Origin: an uncultured Pelagibacteraceae bacterium
GTDB taxonomy: Bacteria; Pseudomonadota; Alphaproteobacteria; Pelagibacterales; Pelagibacteraceae
Assembly (NCBI GenBank): GCA_902615145.1
Contig: CACMNK010000001.1
Coordinates: 1-64,000 of the forward strand
Reading direction: 5' to 3'
DNA: 64,000 nucleotides
Below the pieces are notes generated by a model, which searched no databases, had not been told where the DNA came from, and saw only the letters and a program-made list of their open reading frames with translations. The translations under genes and the position numbers were made by a program. Position 1 is the stretch's first letter, and each line of letters starts with the position of its first letter. Shown here piece by piece: positions 10,270-19,511 of the stretch.

Positions 10270-10300
10270 ATAAAAGTTCTACCTTGTTATTTAAAAAAAA

Positions 10301-11488
10301 TTAATCGTTATTTTGTGATCTTTTGCTGGCAATTAATTGTGTCAAAGCGTCCACCATTGTGTCTGAGGCTTTAAAAATATCAATATTTTTAAATTCAAAC
10401 GAATGATTTTTTTCAGGATTTGTTTTGTCTTCTATTACTATTCCTTCATCAGGTGAATTATTTTTAATGTAAATTAATAATAACCAATCTTCATCTTCTG
10501 CTTCATCCCATTTTATAAAAATTTCACCAGTTTCAAATCTTCTGTCTATACATCGCAAAATCGACATATCTCTTGTAATGTGTCTTTTGTTTAATTGAAA
10601 TACGAGACTGCTTGCACTTCTATAAAAACTTTCCAACGCAAACTCGACTTTTTGTCTTGCTAAAGTATATTCTTTTTCCTTAATTAATAATGTTTCTCTG
10701 TCTTCATTACCTTGTAATTTAACTCCAAGGGCTTCTACTCTCTCCTTAATCTTTTGATCTCTGATAACTCTGTATTTTTCTTTAAGTTTATCAATCCTTT
10801 CTTGTAACCCTTGATAATCCTCTCTCTTCTCTTTAAGAGCTATTTTCTCAAGTTTTTCTAATTCTTTTACTTCTCTTATTCTAAACTTTTCAATTTGACG
10901 CTCTAGTTGAAGTTGCTTTAAAAATTGTTTTTGTTTTTCAGCTTGTTCTCTTCTTAAAATTGCTTGTTCTTTTCTTAAAAATAATTTTATATCTTTATTT
11001 CTTTGCTTTTCTAGCCTAGCTTCTTCCTTTAGAGCCTTCTCCTTTAATCTAGTTTTTTCAAGCACCTCATCTTGTTTTGCTTTTTGTAACTCAATTTTCT
11101 CAATTCTCTCTTTTTCAATTTGTTCTATCTTAATTCTTCTTTTTTCCTCCTTTTTAATTACTTTATAAGTTGAAATTGTTTCGGAAATTTTGTCAAAAAA
11201 TCTTTGAATGTATCTTTCTGGATTTAAATTAATTTTAAAATCAAAATTTGATTTAATCGATAGCTGTAATTTTACAAATTTTGATATTAAACTTTGATTC
11301 TTAGTTTTAGGTATATAGTTTTTATTTTTCTTAAAATTTACATTTTTTTTCTTGTTTCTCTTTTTTTTGTTTTTCTTCTTTTTACCTGGAATATTAATCT
11401 TTTTCCTAATTTTTTTGATGTTTTTAGATTTAGTTTTTTTTCTTTTAATTCCTTTTTTTCTTTTTGATTTTTTATTTTTTTTTTTCAT
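10301..11488 (-). CDS. Lys-rich coiled-coil protein of unknown function
   Basis: Long coding frame; poly-Lys N-terminus, long K/E/R/L-rich heptad-like middle, and globular C-terminal ~100 aa (WDEAEDEDWLLLIYIKNN...). Confidence 0.65.
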   Translation of the reverse strand: MKKKNKKSKRKKGIKRKKTKSKNIKKIRKKINIPGKKKKNKKKRNKKKNVNFKKNKNYIPKTKNQSLISKFVKLQLSIKSNFDFKINLNPERYIQRFFDKISETISTYKVIKKEEKRRIKIEQIEKERIEKIELQKAKQDEVLEKTRLKEKALKEEARLEKQRNKDIKLFLRKEQAILRREQAEKQKQFLKQLQLERQIEKFRIREVKELEKLEKIALKEKREDYQGLQERIDKLKEKYRVIRDQKIKERVEALGVKLQGNEDRETLLIKEKEYTLARQKVEFALESFYRSASSLVFQLNKRHITRDMSILRCIDRRFETGEIFIKWDEAEDEDWLLLIYIKNNSPDEGIVIEDKTNPEKNHSFEFKNIDIFKASDTMVDALTQLIASKRSQNND

Positions 11489-11517
11489 TTTAAAGGAGAG
11501 AAGATTCTATCAATAAT

Positions 11518-12705
11518 TTATTGATAAATATAGTCCCTAGTGACTGGAGTAGATTCATAATTTTTTGTAAGTTGAAATTGATATACAACTTGATCACCCC
11601 ATTTAAAGGCCATCTCACATCCCGCAAGATAAAATTCCCACATTCTAAAAAATTTCTCATCAAACATTTTAATAATTTTTTCTCTATTTCTTATGCAATT
11701 TTCTTTCCAGTGTCGTAAAGTGTGTGAGTAGTGTAATCTTAAAACTTCGATATCTGTAACAACTAGACCTGCTTGCTCTATGGGGGTCGTGACTTCACTT
11801 AAACTTGGTGTATAACCACCTGGAAAAATATACTTAGTTATCCATGGATGAGGATCCCTGGGAGGATTTACCGATCCTATGGTATGTATTAATGAAACAC
11901 CATTATCATTCAATAAATTTTGGATTTGTTTAAAAAATTTTTTATAAAATTTACGTCCTACGTGTTCAAACATTCCAACACTTACAATCCTATCAAATTT
12001 TTCCTTAAGTTCTCTGTAGTCAATTAATCTAAACTTCACCTGATTTTCTAAATTTTGTTCAGCAGCTTTTCTTTTACAGTAGTGAAGTTGGTTTTTTGAT
12101 AACGTAATGCCTGTTACTTCACATTTTGAGTTCTTTGCAATATCAATTGCTAACGAACCCCATCCACAACCAATATCTAAAACTTTTTGATTTGGTTTTA
12201 AGTTTAATTTTTTAATTATATGTTGAATTTTATTATTTTGTGCTGTTTCAAGACTATCATTTTCATTACGAAAGTAACCACATGAATATTGTCTTTTGGG
12301 ATCCAAAAATAGATCATATAAATCATCAGATATATCGTAATGATGTGAAACATTCATTTTGGATTTTTTAATAAAATTAAAATTTGTTAAATATCTATAT
12401 GAGCCCCTAATTCTATTCATAATGTAACTAAATAAATTAACCTCTCCTCTTCCAATATTCTTCAAAGCGAGATCTAAAAAATCTGTGATAGTGCCGTTCT
12501 CAATAATTATTTCACCATTAGTATATGCCTCACCTAAATACAGATCTGGATGAAGTAATAATTTATAATGAAGTTTTTTATTTAAGATTCTTAATTTAAT
12601 TGGATCATTGCCTGGTTTTCCTATGATATAGTCTCTATAATTTGCATCTGTAAGAATAAAACCACCATCTTTAAAAACTTTGTTAAGAAATCTTGCAAGT
12701 TGCAT
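11518..12705 (-). CDS. cfa: Cyclopropane-fatty-acyl-phospholipid synthase / SAM methyltransferase
   Basis: HYDISDDLYDLFLDPKRQYSCGYF, VLDIGCGWGSLAI, GMFEHVGRKFY, FPGGYTPSL motifs. Confidence 0.93.
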   Translation of the reverse strand: MQLARFLNKVFKDGGFILTDANYRDYIIGKPGNDPIKLRILNKKLHYKLLLHPDLYLGEAYTNGEIIIENGTITDFLDLALKNIGRGEVNLFSYIMNRIRGSYRYLTNFNFIKKSKMNVSHHYDISDDLYDLFLDPKRQYSCGYFRNENDSLETAQNNKIQHIIKKLNLKPNQKVLDIGCGWGSLAIDIAKNSKCEVTGITLSKNQLHYCKRKAAEQNLENQVKFRLIDYRELKEKFDRIVSVGMFEHVGRKFYKKFFKQIQNLLNDNGVSLIHTIGSVNPPRDPHPWITKYIFPGGYTPSLSEVTTPIEQAGLVVTDIEVLRLHYSHTLRHWKENCIRNREKIIKMFDEKFFRMWEFYLAGCEMAFKWGDQVVYQFQLTKNYESTPVTRDYIYQ

Positions 12706-12706
12706 G

Positions 12707-13591
12707 TTAGGCCGCCAGTAAAGATTTAATTTTAAAATTTAAATTTTCTAGATTTTCAAATAATTCTTTTTCATTCTCTTTGGTTAAAAGAGTTAGCGGA
12801 GGTAATACATTTTTAAATATGTCATTTTTTTTTGCACAATATGAATGCAAGCCAGAAATAAGATTATATTTATCAAAAGCAGACCTAACATTAATCAATT
12901 TTTCATTCTCAGTTTGAACTTTTTTTGAGATGAAGTCATCATAAACTTTCCTAGATAACTCTGCAGTAACATTACATGTGGCTGTGATTATTCCTGAACA
13001 ACCTATTTCTAAACCTTCAACAAGCTTAGTTTCAGATCCAGGAAGAATTGAAAAATCTTTTAATCTTAAATTTTTATAAATATTGTAAGAACTATCTTTT
13101 ATACCAATTATTTGTTCAGGAAATTTTTTGACTAACTCTTGCACACATTCTAAACTAAATTTATAACCACATAATTTTTCAAAATTATAAAGTATAATCC
13201 TTGAATTTGGAGCCGCCTCGACAATTTTTGAGTAAAAATTAATTACTTGTTTATCACCATATTTATAATATGCAGGTGGCATAATTAAGAAATTTTCAAA
13301 ATTTAAAGATAATGCTATTTTAATATAATTTATTGTTTCACTTAAAGAATTGAGCCCATTGCCTATTATAAAATTATTTTTGTATTTACTTTTTGATAAA
13401 TTATTTAAAAGCTTAATTTTTTCTGAGATCGAAATCAATTGTGCTTGTCCAGTGCTTCCAAATATTGCAACACCATGACAACCTTTATCTATTATGTTTT
13501 CAGCATGTAGAATTGTTTTTTCTATATTGAGGCTTAAATCTTTATTAAAGATTGACATTCCTGCAGCATATATTCCATTAATTTTAGACAT
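12707..13591 (-). CDS. Dihydrodipicolinate synthase (DapA) family aldolase
   Basis: GVAIFGSTGQAQLISISEK, IILYNFEKLCG, IIGIKDSS (Schiff-base Lys). Confidence 0.85.
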   Translation of the reverse strand: MSKINGIYAAGMSIFNKDLSLNIEKTILHAENIIDKGCHGVAIFGSTGQAQLISISEKIKLLNNLSKSKYKNNFIIGNGLNSLSETINYIKIALSLNFENFLIMPPAYYKYGDKQVINFYSKIVEAAPNSRIILYNFEKLCGYKFSLECVQELVKKFPEQIIGIKDSSYNIYKNLRLKDFSILPGSETKLVEGLEIGCSGIITATCNVTAELSRKVYDDFISKKVQTENEKLINVRSAFDKYNLISGLHSYCAKKNDIFKNVLPPLTLLTKENEKELFENLENLNFKIKSLLAA

Positions 13592-13629
13592 ATATTTTTA
13601 CTTGTAAGTATAATAGAAAAATTACATTT

Positions 13630-14556
13630 ATGAAAACAGGAATTTTTTTAAGCTATAAGGGTTTAGGAGCCAATTTGTTACATCTCAGTTACTGTCATCA
13701 GATTGCAAAAAAATTTGGTAAAGTTGAACTGATCACATTATGTCCAAATCTAAATAGAGTTTTGTTAGACGACCCCTTAATAAAAAGTGTAAATTATTTA
13801 GATAAATTTCATCGAAACTTTTTTGATATAATAAACTTATCAGTCTTTATAAAGAAATTTAATTTTGAAAATATTTTTATTTTTTATCCAAGTATAAGAC
13901 ATTATCTAGCCTGTAAAATTGCTGGTATAAAAAATATTTATCATTATCCTTTATTTAAAAAAAAAAATTTACATCTAGTAAATGCTGCTAAAACTTTTAC
14001 AGAACAATCTTTAAATATTAAAAGTTGCCCAACTGAAACTCAAATTTCTCTAAATAGTGAAAAAATTAAAAAATATAGTCTTGGCAAACAAAAGAAAATT
14101 GTACTTGGAATAGGCTCTTCTGGTCCGACAACTAGATGGGGTTATAATAATTTTGCATCTTTAATAAATAAATTTAACGATATTGGGGATTATCATTTTT
14201 ACTTAGTTTGTGGAAAAAATGAGGAGGAAGGTGCAATTAAAATTATAAACCAAATAAAAAAAGGTAATTGTGAATCTTTAAGTTCTAAAGATGTGTCAGA
14301 AATCATATACTATATTTATTTAAGTGATATTTTTATTGGAAATGACTCATTCGGGCACCATGTTTCAAGTCAAATGAATAAACCTAGTTTTGTAATTTTA
14401 CTCGATACACCAAAAGCTTATTCTGATTACAGTAAAAACCAATTTAGAATTATCCCACCTGATGCCGATATAAATAAAATCACTCATGGATCAAGCTTTA
14501 ATCCAGACTCAATAACAGTTGAAATGATAATAAATAAAGTTAAGGACTTTATATAA
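13630..14556 (+). CDS. Glycosyltransferase family 9 (ADP-heptose:LPS heptosyltransferase-like)
   Basis: Two-domain GT9 layout; IVLGIGSSGPTTRWGYNNFASL and DIFIGNDSFGHHVSSQMNKPSFVILLDTP. Confidence 0.8.
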   Translation: MKTGIFLSYKGLGANLLHLSYCHQIAKKFGKVELITLCPNLNRVLLDDPLIKSVNYLDKFHRNFFDIINLSVFIKKFNFENIFIFYPSIRHYLACKIAGIKNIYHYPLFKKKNLHLVNAAKTFTEQSLNIKSCPTETQISLNSEKIKKYSLGKQKKIVLGIGSSGPTTRWGYNNFASLINKFNDIGDYHFYLVCGKNEEEGAIKIINQIKKGNCESLSSKDVSEIIYYIYLSDIFIGNDSFGHHVSSQMNKPSFVILLDTPKAYSDYSKNQFRIIPPDADINKITHGSSFNPDSITVEMIINKVKDFI

Positions 14557-15052
14557 CTTCCTTTAACAAAATGTCTCTAGCTTCATTAACTAAAGTAGAT
14601 AATCTTGCGGTTTCTGGTGAAATATCTGGATGAATTTTTTTTTGAATTTTTGTGTAAGCTTTGTTAATGTCCTCTTTAGTTACATTCTTTTTTTGATCTA
14701 AATTTAAAATTTTAAAAGCCTCGCTTACAGACATTGTAGACATATTATTATTTTGAGATTGATTAAATGAAAATCTACCTGATTTTCTTAATGTTTGAAT
14801 TAATCTAAAAAGAGATATTAATTGAAATATTGATAAACCTTTTAACTTTAACAAAGCAAGACTAGCTAAAGTAAGAGGTAAAGTGAGTAAAAATCTTCCG
14901 CCTATTGCAAATAAGATTGCTAAAAAAATTAATCCAATTATTATTAATATTCTTAAACCCTTTGAGAGTTTTTTTGATGAAATATTGCTAATAAATTTCA
15001 ATAGAAAATAAAAAATGACTAATATTACTACTGTATAAATAATTATATTCAT
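14549..15052 (-). CDS. Membrane-anchored J-domain protein (DnaJ/Tim14-like)
   Basis: N-terminal hydrophobic segments, C-terminal J domain (EAFKILNLDQKKNVTKEDINKAYTKIQKKIHPDISPETARL...) with HPD tripeptide. Confidence 0.8.
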   Translation of the reverse strand: MNIIIYTVVILVIFYFLLKFISNISSKKLSKGLRILIIIGLIFLAILFAIGGRFLLTLPLTLASLALLKLKGLSIFQLISLFRLIQTLRKSGRFSFNQSQNNNMSTMSVSEAFKILNLDQKKNVTKEDINKAYTKIQKKIHPDISPETARLSTLVNEARDILLKEVI

Positions 15053-15067
15053 ATAACTGTTTTCTTA

Positions 15068-17143
15068 ATGAAAATACCACAACTAAAAAAAAAACCAGAA
15101 AAAAAATCTTGTCATAATGTTACATGGGAAGACAACTATAATTGGATTCATCAAGAAAATATCCTCGAAGTTTTAGAGGACAAATCAAAATTACTTCCTG
15201 AGGTGAGAAAATATCTGGAAGAAGAGAATAATTACACAGATCATATTTTAGCTGATAATAAAGAGATCGAAAAAAAATTATTTCATGAAATTAAAGGTAG
15301 AATAAAATTAGATGATGTTTCACTTCCATTTAAAGACATAAGATACGAGTATTGGACCAAAACTACAACCGAGGGAAATTATTCCATAAAACTTAGAAGA
15401 AAGATTGGTTCTGACGAAATAGAGGAAATTTGGAATGGAAATAAAGAAAAAGAAAAATTAAAAACAGATTATTTTGGTGTTGGAGATTTAGCAGTAAGTT
15501 TTAACGATAAATATTTAGGATACTCATTAGATTTAAAAGGTTCTGAATATTACACTATTTATTTAAAAGATATTTCGACTGGAGAGAAAATAACAGAAAA
15601 AATAGAGGGAACTAATGGTGATATACTTTTTAGTTTAGATGACAAATATATATTTTATATTAAGCTTGATAAATTACAAAGGGCTAAAAAAATTTATAGA
15701 CACAAAATTGGGGAGTCTATTAAAATTGATGAATTAATTTTTGAGGAAAAAAGTGAAGCTTTTACAGTTGAAATAAGTTTAAGCGCAGATGAAAAGTATT
15801 TCTTTATTACAACCTCAGATCACAATACTTCAGAGCAATATTTCTTTTCAGTTGATGAGGACAAACCTGAGCCAAAGTTAATTAAAACAAGAAAAAAAGG
15901 TATAATTTACTCAATTTCATCTTGGGATAATTATTTTTATTGTCATACAAATGAAAATGCGGAAGATTTCAAGATAGAAAGATGCAATGATTTATCTAAA
16001 CAAAATTGGGAAATTTACATAAAACCTAAAGATGAAGTTCTTATAGGTGGCTTAATATTTTTAAATGATTGGATTATAAGAAGTGAAAAATCAAACGCTC
16101 TAAAAAAATTATACTTAAAAAATATAAAAACAAATTTAGAGGAAGAGTTAATATTTTCTGATGAAGAAGTAATTGTTCCTAATATTTCATTAGTTCAAAA
16201 GGATAGAAATACTGATCTAATTTATTTATCGTATTCCTCTCCAAAGACACCTGGAAAAATCTATCTTTATGATTTGAAATCAAAAAAAAGAAAATTGGTA
16301 AAAGAGCAAGAAATTCCATCGGGACATAATCCAGATGATTACATTGTTGAGAGAATAGAATGCACTTCACACGATGGTAGACTGATACCTATTACAATAA
16401 CACGACATAAAAAAACCAAAATTGATGGATCAGCAAATTTGCTTCTGTATGGTTATGGATCTTATGGTAAATCAATGTCTCCTGATTTTTCATCAACTAG
16501 ACTTAGTTTAATTAATAGAGATATCATTTGGGTTACCGCGCATATCAGAGGTGGTATGGAAAGGGGAATGAAATGGTGGAAAGAAGGTAAACTTCTTAAT
16601 AAAAAAAATACTTTTAAAGATTATATTTCTGTTGCAAAAAACTTAATTAAAAAAAATTATACATCAAAAGGTAAAATAATTGGTATGGGTGGTTCGGCGG
16701 GAGGCTTACTAATGGGCGCAGTGGTGAATGAAGCACCTGAATTATTTTTAGGAATTGTAATGGCAGTACCTTTTGTAGACTCACTAACCACAAATTTAGA
16801 TCATTCACTTCCGTTAACAGTTGGAGAATTTGATGAGTTTGGAAATGCTAAAGATAACAAAGATCATTTCGAATACATTTATTCTTATGCTCCATACAAT
16901 AATATAAAAAAAATGGATTATCCTCATATTTTAATTACAACAAGCTTAAGTGATAATAGAGTTTTATTTGACGAACCTGCAAAATTTACTGCAAAACTTA
17001 GAGATTACAAAACTGACAACAATCTTCTTTTGCTTAGGACAGAAATGAATGCAGGTCATAGTGGAAAATCTGGTCGAGATGGCGCTATAGAAGAAGTTGC
17101 TTTTGATTATGGATTTATTTTAAAAATTTCAAATAAAATTTAA
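15068..17143 (+). CDS. ptrB: Oligopeptidase B (S9 family prolyl oligopeptidase)
   Basis: YGSYG, HIRGG, GGSAGGLLMGAVVNEAPELF (active Ser), and NAGHSGKSGR (active His). Confidence 0.93.
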   Translation: MKIPQLKKKPEKKSCHNVTWEDNYNWIHQENILEVLEDKSKLLPEVRKYLEEENNYTDHILADNKEIEKKLFHEIKGRIKLDDVSLPFKDIRYEYWTKTTTEGNYSIKLRRKIGSDEIEEIWNGNKEKEKLKTDYFGVGDLAVSFNDKYLGYSLDLKGSEYYTIYLKDISTGEKITEKIEGTNGDILFSLDDKYIFYIKLDKLQRAKKIYRHKIGESIKIDELIFEEKSEAFTVEISLSADEKYFFITTSDHNTSEQYFFSVDEDKPEPKLIKTRKKGIIYSISSWDNYFYCHTNENAEDFKIERCNDLSKQNWEIYIKPKDEVLIGGLIFLNDWIIRSEKSNALKKLYLKNIKTNLEEELIFSDEEVIVPNISLVQKDRNTDLIYLSYSSPKTPGKIYLYDLKSKKRKLVKEQEIPSGHNPDDYIVERIECTSHDGRLIPITITRHKKTKIDGSANLLLYGYGSYGKSMSPDFSSTRLSLINRDIIWVTAHIRGGMERGMKWWKEGKLLNKKNTFKDYISVAKNLIKKNYTSKGKIIGMGGSAGGLLMGAVVNEAPELFLGIVMAVPFVDSLTTNLDHSLPLTVGEFDEFGNAKDNKDHFEYIYSYAPYNNIKKMDYPHILITTSLSDNRVLFDEPAKFTAKLRDYKTDNNLLLLRTEMNAGHSGKSGRDGAIEEVAFDYGFILKISNKI

Positions 17144-17152
17144 AAAAAACTT

Positions 17153-17180
17153 CTTGAAAAAAAAAGTTTAATTCCCATAT
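17153..17180 (+). promoter_or_regulatory. Sigma-32 (RpoH)-type heat-shock promoter upstream of hsp20
   Basis: CTTGAAA (17153-17159) - 14 nt - CCCATAT (17174-17180), matching the RpoH consensus, 61 nt upstream of the hsp20 ATG. Confidence 0.8.
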
Positions 17181-17241
17181 AAGTCTAGTAAGTCGCCTTA
17201 TGGGGCTTGCATAAATAAACTTGCTTAAAAAAGGAGGATAT

Positions 17242-17688
17242 ATGACAAGTAAGGATCTATCTATATTCAACTCACTAAGACCTTTCTCAATTGGTTTTGA
17301 CGATATGTTTGACCAATTTGAAAACATGTTGGGTAATGGAAATTTGACTATGCAGTCAAATTATCCACCATACAACATTAGAAAAACTGGGAAAGACAAC
17401 TATTCAATAGAAGTTGCTCTTGCTGGTTTCAGTAAGAAAGATGTTGAGGTTGAGTTTGAAGATAATTTGTTAACAGTAAGGACAAAACAAGTTAACAAAT
17501 CTGATGAAAAAAATGAAGACGGTGAAATAATTCATAAAGGTATTTCGCAAAGACAATTTGCAAGATCATTCACTATTGCAGACGATGTAAAAGTGAATAG
17601 CGCTGAGTTAAAAGATGGTCTTTTAACAGTGGCTTGTGAGAGAATTTTACCAGATCATAAGAAAAAAAGACTTATCGAAATTAGATAA
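17242..17688 (+). CDS. ibpA: Hsp20/alpha-crystallin family small heat-shock protein (IbpA-like)
   Basis: YNIRKTGKDNYSIEVALAGFSKKDVEVEFEDNLLTV...; ATG at 17242 preceded by AAGGAGG SD (track start 17221 is an upstream TTG lying before the SD). Confidence 0.93.
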   Translation: MTSKDLSIFNSLRPFSIGFDDMFDQFENMLGNGNLTMQSNYPPYNIRKTGKDNYSIEVALAGFSKKDVEVEFEDNLLTVRTKQVNKSDEKNEDGEIIHKGISQRQFARSFTIADDVKVNSAELKDGLLTVACERILPDHKKKRLIEIR

Positions 17689-17696
17689 GCTTGCCC

Positions 17697-17726
17697 TTAC
17701 TTGCGAGGAGTATTCCTCGCAAGTAA
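17697..17726. repeat. Perfect 13-bp inverted repeat (hairpin) between convergent genes
   Basis: ttacttgcgagga-gtat-tcctcgcaagtaa; no flanking T-run on either strand. Confidence 0.75.
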
Positions 17727-17729
17727 ACC

Positions 17730-18038
17730 TTAAAAACATCCATTAGATACAAAGCCTATTACAATATTGTCTGAATTTATTTCAAATCTTCTTTCGCAGG
17801 GGATTAAGTATTTTTTTGTATTGTAAATTACCTCTAAATTACCTTTTGCATTTTTGAAATCTTCATCAGGTTTACCTAATTCCATCTTAAGTTCGCTTAA
17901 AGATTTTCCTATAAATTCACTTAATTTTTCATTTTCTTTTTGGACTATGTTGTCTGTTTTTTCTTTAACAGTTTGACACCCTGTTAGTAAATTAACAAAT
18001 ATGATTGCTGTTAAGATAGTTATAAATTTATTCATCAT
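17730..18038 (-). CDS. Small lipoprotein, unknown function
   Basis: Signal peptide with lipobox LLTGC; 102 aa. Confidence 0.65.
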   Translation of the reverse strand: MMNKFITILTAIIFVNLLTGCQTVKEKTDNIVQKENEKLSEFIGKSLSELKMELGKPDEDFKNAKGNLEVIYNTKKYLIPCERRFEINSDNIVIGFVSNGCF

Positions 18039-18161
18039 TATAAGTTAACAACACAATTATGGCATAAATATAAACTTCTTAGTTGAATTTTGTGAATAAA
18101 GTATACTTATAAAGAGTATTTTTAGTCAGAATCAAATAATTATCATTCATGAGGAGGATTT

Positions 18162-19472
18162 ATGCTTGATAAATATTTCAATTATAAAAAACACAAAACT
18201 GATTTTAAAACAGAGGTAATCGCTGGAACTACAACGTTTTTAACCATGGCTTACATCATGTTTTTAAATCCATTTATTTTATCGGGAGAGTTTGCCGGAC
18301 CCGAAAAAGGTTTCTTTGATTTCGGCGCAGTTTATACAGCAACTATTTTAGCGACTGCATTAGCATGCTTTATTATGGCGTTCTATGGAAAAACATGGCC
18401 AATAGGATTGGCACCAGGAATGGGAATCAATGCTTTCGTTGCATTTGGAGTTTGTGCTGGAATGGGATATACGCCGCAGCAAGCTCTAGGTGCTGTATTA
18501 GTAGCAGGTGTATTGTTTTTAGTAATATCATTAACCCCTTTGAGAGCTTGGTTAATAAATTCAATTCCTAGAAGTTTAAAGTTAGGTATTGGTGCTGGAA
18601 TTGGTTTGTTCCTAGCAATCATCGGCCTCCAAATAATGGAAGTGGTTGTCGACAATCCAGTAACCTTGGTGCAACTAGGTAACTTAAGTGATCCTCTTGT
18701 ATTATTAGGATGTGCAACTTTTATTGCAATCATAGTTTTAGATAAGATGAATATTAAAGGTAATATCATTATTGGAATCTTAGTTTTTAGTATTATTGCT
18801 TGGGTGACAGGTCTTGCAAAATTTAACGGTATTGCAAGTTCTCCACCACCGATGACTTATCTTTTTGAATTTGATCTATCTGCCGCTATGACTGCAGGAA
18901 TGTCTACGGTAATATTTACATTATTATTTATAGACTTCTTTGACACTGCAGGAACATTAACTTCAGTGGCAAATGTTGCTGGAAAGGTTAGCAAAGATGG
19001 AAAAGTTCAAGACATAAATAAAGCAATGTTATCTGACAGTGTAGGTACTGTTGCAGGAGCTATGATGGGAACTACTACGGTTACTAGTTACGTAGAGTCT
19101 GGTGCAGGAGTTAAAGCTGGTGGAAAAACTGGAATGACATCACTAGTAATTGGTATACTTTTTTTAGCATGTATATTTTTCGCTCCATTAGCAACTAGTT
19201 TACCTAAACAAATAGATGGTGCTGCTTTACTTTTTGTTTCAGTTTTATTTATTAGAAATATAACTGATATTGAATGGAACGATGTTTCAGAGTCTGCCCC
19301 GGCTATTCTTGCCATGATAACTATGCCTTTAACTTATAGTATAAGCAATGGTATTGCCTTAGCATTTGTGTCGTACGCTTTAATCAAAATATTCACTGGT
19401 AAGTTTTCAACTACTTCACCAGCTATATGGTTAATAGCAGTTTTAAGTGTTATAAGTTTTGTAGTTGCCTAA
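18162..19472 (+). CDS. NCS2 family purine permease (AzgA/PbuG-like)
   Basis: FKTEVIAGTTTFLTMAYIMFLNP, GLAPGMGINAF, FFDTAGTLTSVA; SD gaggagg upstream of ATG. Confidence 0.93.
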   Translation: MLDKYFNYKKHKTDFKTEVIAGTTTFLTMAYIMFLNPFILSGEFAGPEKGFFDFGAVYTATILATALACFIMAFYGKTWPIGLAPGMGINAFVAFGVCAGMGYTPQQALGAVLVAGVLFLVISLTPLRAWLINSIPRSLKLGIGAGIGLFLAIIGLQIMEVVVDNPVTLVQLGNLSDPLVLLGCATFIAIIVLDKMNIKGNIIIGILVFSIIAWVTGLAKFNGIASSPPPMTYLFEFDLSAAMTAGMSTVIFTLLFIDFFDTAGTLTSVANVAGKVSKDGKVQDINKAMLSDSVGTVAGAMMGTTTVTSYVESGAGVKAGGKTGMTSLVIGILFLACIFFAPLATSLPKQIDGAALLFVSVLFIRNITDIEWNDVSESAPAILAMITMPLTYSISNGIALAFVSYALIKIFTGKFSTTSPAIWLIAVLSVISFVVA

Positions 19473-19481
19473 ACATTAATA

Positions 19482-19511
19482 AAATAGGGCTAGTTTTTAC
19501 TAGCCCTATTT
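19482..19511. terminator. Bidirectional intrinsic terminator between convergent permease and PRTase genes
   Basis: aaatagggctag-ttttta-ctagccctattt, perfect 12-bp stem, T-rich after on + strand. Confidence 0.85.

Noticed and set aside
18039-18161. Possible purine riboswitch upstream of the NCS2 permease
   Set aside because: No recognisable purine-aptamer core or three-way-junction pairing; ordinary AT-rich spacer with SD.
18383-18769. Minus-strand ORF (128 aa) and plus-strand ORF 18365-18571 inside the NCS2 permease
   Set aside because: Both overlap a highly conserved permease in other frames; no start context or family match.
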